Shown here piece after piece: positions 59,688 through 64,000 of a DNA stretch of 64,000 bases. Made by a program: the position numbers and the translations under genes. Below the pieces are notes generated by a model that saw only the letters and a program-made list of their open reading frames with translations, was not told the origin of the DNA and made no database searches. Source of the stretch: Hirsutella rhossiliensis (lineage: Eukaryota > Ascomycota > Sordariomycetes > Hypocreales > Ophiocordycipitaceae); assembly GCF_020360975.1 (NCBI RefSeq), contig NW_025408675.1:2852001-2916000 (forward strand). Reading direction: 5' to 3'. Position 1 is the first letter of the stretch, and every line of letters begins with the position of its first letter.

Positions 59688-59692
59688 TAGTA
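59688..59692. repeat. Right target-site duplication TAGTA
   Basis: Identical to 51832-51836. Confidence 0.9.
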
Positions 59693-62600
59693 TCGTTTAG
59701 GCTAGCCTTAAGCCTATCGCGGCGCTCTACCTCCTAAGAAAGGGCATAGGGGTAAACGCGGCCGCTTATAAAAAACTATTACTTAAACTAGTTAGTATTA
59801 ATAACCGGCTAGCTATAAATAAAGAGGTTTACGCTAAAGAAGAGAGAGGGCCTTAAAGCGTTACCCTTAGCCTAAAAGGGTATATACTTTAACTTTAGTA
59901 GCTATAAGGGCACTAGTAGGAGGACGTGGGCGATAGTATTAGCGTTAAGGCCCTTAATATAATACTTATCTTAATAAGTAAACCTTATAATGTAATTAAG
60001 CTAGGCGAAAAATATTATAAATATATCGCCGCCTATACCCTTACTAGTAATACGGGGCTTATAGAGGTATAGGGTAGAGCTATCTATTAATAAAGATAAA
60101 GATATAGCGAGGCTATATAATAAAAAAGTAACGTTAATAGAGCGAAGCTAAAAGTAGTAAGGAATAAAGGTAAGAGTACTCCTTATTAATATACTATTTT
60201 AAGAGTTTAGTATAGTAAGGAAGGGCTAATAGCTATAGTATATAAGAAAAGTTAAAGGATCTTAAATAAAGAAGTAATATAGCGTTAGCGGTAGGCTAAG
60301 ATAAGGAGCCTATATAAAGGAGGTCTATAAGATATATATATAGAATAATATAATAAAAGGAGAAAAGGAAACTTTAAAAGGCGGTTTAGTAAGATATAAA
60401 GGGTTTTAAGATAAGTAGGACGCGCGAAGCTATATTTAAGGAGAAGGAGGTAGACTTATTTATAATATATATAAGATATAGGTTTAAAATTTAGTAAGCG
60501 AGCGTTTAGGAGTATACTAAGGCTTTAACTAATAAGACCTAGATAATAAAACGGAAAAGTATACTATATAAACTATAAGTAAGAGAAAGCTATCTTAGCG
60601 ACCTATATATAAAGACTAGCTAGGGCTATATAACCCGCTGCCTTTAATAGTAAGTAATAGTAGGCGGGCTTAATAGAAAGGTAGCGCTAGTATAATATAA
60701 AGAGTAGCGGCACGCTTATAAATATATTAAAGAGCTATAAGTAAGATATATAGACTTTCCTAAAGGATCTTATATATATAAGAGGGGTACTAGTTAGTAA
60801 GATAAGTATAAGATAAATAGCTAAGGTAAGGACTTATATACTATTATTATACTTATAAGGATTTACGCTAAGAGCTTAGTAGTACTATAAGTAAGTAGGG
60901 CTAAAGAGGGTAGTATAAGTAAGGAAGATAAGAGGTCTATAAGGGCCTTAGTAGACTAGTATCGCGATAAAGCTAGCTAATAGGAGGGTTTAGTTTAGAG
61001 CGAGTAGTAATATAAGCCCGGCGCTAGAAGCCTAAGTAGCGCTATATATAGGACTAGAGATCTAGCTAATTATAGTAGCGCTAGTACTTAGTCGCGGCGG
61101 TTTTTAAAGAGAGTAAAAAGAGGCGTTAAGGGAAGCGCCTTTAAGGTAAGGGTAGGGAAGACCGCCTAAACTAAGGAAATAAAAGATTAGTATAGGCTAA
61201 GTCGCGCCGTAGGATATCTAGCCTTTGCTAATACTAAGTACGGCGGTAACTTAGCTACCGCTTATACTAAGGGCGGCGGGGCACTAGCTACCGCGAAGCG
61301 GGCCTAGCGCCGTCTTAGCCTTAGGGAAAGGCTAGCGTATACCGAGAGAAATCCGGTCTCTACTAATAATAGAGACCGCCGGGCCTTCGCCGCTAGCAAC
61401 GAGAAGTTTAGTTACCCCGCGGGATATCTAGCCTTAGCTAATATAAAGGGCCGCTAGGCCTTTGCCGCTATCGAATAGGATAGGTTTAGATTTAGCCTTA
61501 GCTAAAAGGCAGGGGGCTCTATAAGATATCCGGCCCTAAAAGAGAGCCGCCGGCCTATCGCCGCGAGCTATTTAGTCCTAGCTAGTTAGTAAGGCCGAGG
61601 CTCCTACTATAACTCCCGCTATAGCTAGGCCGCTTATTTTAGTATTAGCCGGAAGCTAGGCTCCTTAGAATATCTAGCCCTAGCTATTAAGGAGGGCCGC
61701 TAGCGATAAGAAGTTTAAAGGTTTTATAGGATATTCGGCTATAGCCGATATAGAGGGCCGCTAGTCCTTTACCGCTATTAAGCGGGATAGGTTTAGCTTT
61801 AGCCTTAGCTAAAAGGCGGGGGTCTCTATAAAATATCTAGCCCTAGCTAATATAAAGGGCCGCCGGCCCTTTACCGCTATCGAGCGGGACTAGCCCGGCT
61901 ATAGTCTCGGCTATAAGCTAGTACTCGCTATAAGCTATTTAGTCCTAGCTAGCTAGTAGGGCTAAGGCTTTTACTATAACTCCTACTATAGCCCGGCCGC
62001 TTATTAGTAGTAGATATAGCGTATTAGTAGGTATAGCGGTAGAGTAAAAGGAAGGTATATAGCGGCGATAGCTAATAGGATATAAGTAGAGTAGGGATAA
62101 GATAGTAGGCGAGAGAAAAGTAAAAGAGGAAACGCTATCTTAGTAGTAGGTAAGCTAGGTAGAAACGCGCTAAGGTAGGTAAAAAGATACTAAGATAAAG
62201 GGAGCTATAGGCTAAGGACCTAGCTAGCGCGCTATAGTACCTTAATAAGAAGTTTAAAGCGGGCGAGAGGCTAGCTAATAAATAAATATAGTACGCGCTA
62301 GTACTATATAAGAGGTAAGTAAGGACGGTATAGAGGTTCTACTAAGCGTTCTACGATATAGGCACGCTACTAATCGCGACCTATATACTATACTACTAGA
62401 AGCGGGCTAAGGGAGAGCTAAGGGAGATAGTATAGGAAGGGTAGTCGCGGAGTAATATTATAAGGGGCGGGCGGTTTTTATTTAGGTACCGAAGCTACTT
62501 CTTAAAGGGTAGGCCGGTACTAGTCTATATAGAGTACGTATAATAAGCCGGGCGCGAGAGGGCGTCGCTAGCTATATACCTTTATAAGCGTTTTAGCTAT

Positions 62601-64000
62601 AAGTATATATACCTTAATAAGCTAAAGGACCTTACGCCGCTTAAGGAGAAGCTTATCTCGCTTAACTTATATTATAGCTTTATAATAAAGTATAGTATCC
62701 TTAGCGGCTATTGATAAAGTATAAGGTACCTAAGGTATATTAAGGACTATATTACTATATTCCTAAACGATATATAAGGCCTCGCCGCTAATATACTACT
62801 ATACCTATTACTTATTATAAAGTAAGTAAAGGTATAGGCTTAAGTACGGTCCGTTAAAAGAAGGTTAATAATCTATAAAAGGGAAAAGGAAGAGAAGTAT
62901 AAGCCTAGCTTATATAAGCGCGGAGGCCGCTTATATATAGACTTAGCCTAGACCTTAGTCTAGGCCTATATAGGGCAAAAGCCCTTATATTATACCCTTA
63001 CCTAGCTTTTAAAAAAGCGCGCCTTTAAATAATACCTAATACTACGCTTAAGGGGATAGAACCCTCGCGCGGACTATATACGCTTAGTCGCGGAAAAAAC
63101 ATTAGTAAATAATATATAATACCCTCTTAAGCGAGCTTCTTAGATAGACTATATTATTAGTAAGGGCCGTGCCCTAAGAGTTAGGCTTTAGTACTTATAG
63201 CTAGGGAGTAAAGGTATATAAAACGGCGTATAGCTAGCTTTAGTAATCTTATAGTATCCCGCCCCCCTTATATCGGCGTATAGTAGTAGCTCCTAGTACT
63301 ATAATATAAGGGATAGTACTCTAGTATATAAGGCTCCGCTCCCTTCTATATAGGGCTATATAGGCACTCCTTTTTACTATAGTTATATTATATTAGCGGC
63401 CTTCCTATATCTTAGCCACTCTTTTAGTCGCTATAGGTATACGTCCTATCTATATAGTAGCTACTACCGTACGCGAGGGAACGCTAACGAAGCCTATAGA
63501 GGCGTTACTAAGATTACTTATCGCTAAAGTCGCTATCGTCGAACCTAACCTTCTTTCTATCCTAGCGCGTACGCCCCTCTACTACTTAGAGTACGTTTAC
63601 CCGCGCCTCCTAGCGCGGGTACTTTAAAAACTAATAGGATTTACTACTATAGCCTATATAGCGACCTTCCTATTACTACCTCTTTCTATTCTTAGTTCTT
63701 AAAGTAAAGATAGAGATATCTATAGTATTACTAGCGTTATCCTCTTCTTATACTATAAAAGAAGACGAAAAAAAGAAACTTATTACTACTAAGCTCGCGA
63801 AGAAGGTAGACGAGATCGGTATATATATCTAGTAGTATAGACCTTTCGCTTAAATAGGTACGCTAATCTATATTTAAGCTCGTAACGAGGTAATTATACT
63901 TTACTACGTCGGGCTAGCTATATACGTTTACTCGATAAAGCACCTCTTTAAACCGTATAAGGTAGGCCGAAATAGCTTTACTCCGCTTTTAATAGAGCGT
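59693..64000. other. Unassigned RIP-mutated element; readable plus-strand stretches
   Basis: The plus strand gives long stretches that read as protein with RIP stops suppressed (59700-60100, 62440-63100 and 63440-63990), including a Tyr/Arg-rich part near 62470-62800 (FRYRSYFLKG, VYIEYV) and an Ile/Leu-rich part near 63430-63680. I recognise no reverse transcriptase, integrase, transposase or helicase motif, so the element type is unknown. Low GC bias and the lack of CA/TG show it is subject to RIP and hence was repeated in the genome. Confidence 0.45.
61208..61895 (+). repeat. Degenerate coding tandem repeats (GYLALANIKGR type)
   Basis: A motif of the form GATATCTAGCCTTAGCTAAT followed by AAAGGGCCGC recurs about five times (near 61208, 61424, 61668, 61727 and 61829), in one frame reading Y-L-A-L-A-N-I-K-G-R then a block F-A-A-I-E. 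Spacing between units varies (roughly 50-250 bases). It is probably a diverged repeat domain within the unidentified gene. Confidence 0.6.

Overview
The window reads as a repeat island from a filamentous ascomycete (Pezizomycotina). From about 1.93 kb to the right end the DNA is almost stripped of the dinucleotides CA and TG, hugely enriched in TA, and full of TAA/TAG codons where Gln, Trp or Arg codons are expected, while CpG stays common. That is the footprint of repeat-induced point mutation (RIP, C-to-T at CpA on either strand). Only the first ~1.9 kb has ordinary composition. It begins with the 3' end of a large synthase gene, whose last ~70 codons form a carrier-protein (ACP-like) domain, probably of a polyketide synthase.

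The other 62 kb is a nested cemetery of transposons. I identified them by reading frames through the RIP stops. Left to right: a Hop-like MULE transposase (2.6-3.6 kb); a minus-strand Copia family A piece (4.1-6.0 kb); Gypsy family 1 pieces (6.0-10.1 kb); a truncated Copia family B copy holding a solo Copia A LTR (10.1-12.5 kb); a Tad1-like LINE on the minus strand (about 14.9-16.4 kb); a full-length Copia B (16.4-22.4 kb); a Gypsy 1 pol with its 3' accessory region (22.4-27.2 kb); a minus Gypsy 1 LTR fragment (27.2-27.8 kb); a second LINE on the minus strand (28.2-32.2 kb); a Copia A lacking its 5' LTR (32.2-37.3 kb); a minus Gypsy 2 relic split by a solo Copia B LTR (37.3-40.7 kb); unassigned repeats (40.7-42.95 kb); a complete minus Gypsy 1 with three LTRs (42.96-50.75 kb, TSD AATAG); unassigned sequence; a complete Gypsy 2 chromovirus (51.84-59.69 kb, TSD TAGTA); and 4.3 kb of unassigned RIP-degraded sequence.

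None of the transposon genes could make its protein now: start codons have become ATA, stops are dense, and several reverse transcriptase active sites have lost an Asp. The most interesting content is a pair of accessory genes lying antisense between pol and the 3' LTR of both Gypsy families. In Gypsy 1 it is a ~300-codon Ala/Thr-rich protein with an acidic C-terminus, seen in two independent copies, each with its own TATA-like box on the antisense strand. In Gypsy 2 it is a ~227-codon protein with a Cys-cluster pattern. Copia B also carries a primer-binding site matching the anticodon stem-loop of initiator tRNA-Met, the half-tRNA priming known for copia elements.

Internal element boundaries are good to the base where LTRs and target duplications are cited and otherwise to roughly 50-100 bases. 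Family names A/B and 1/2 are labels for this window only.
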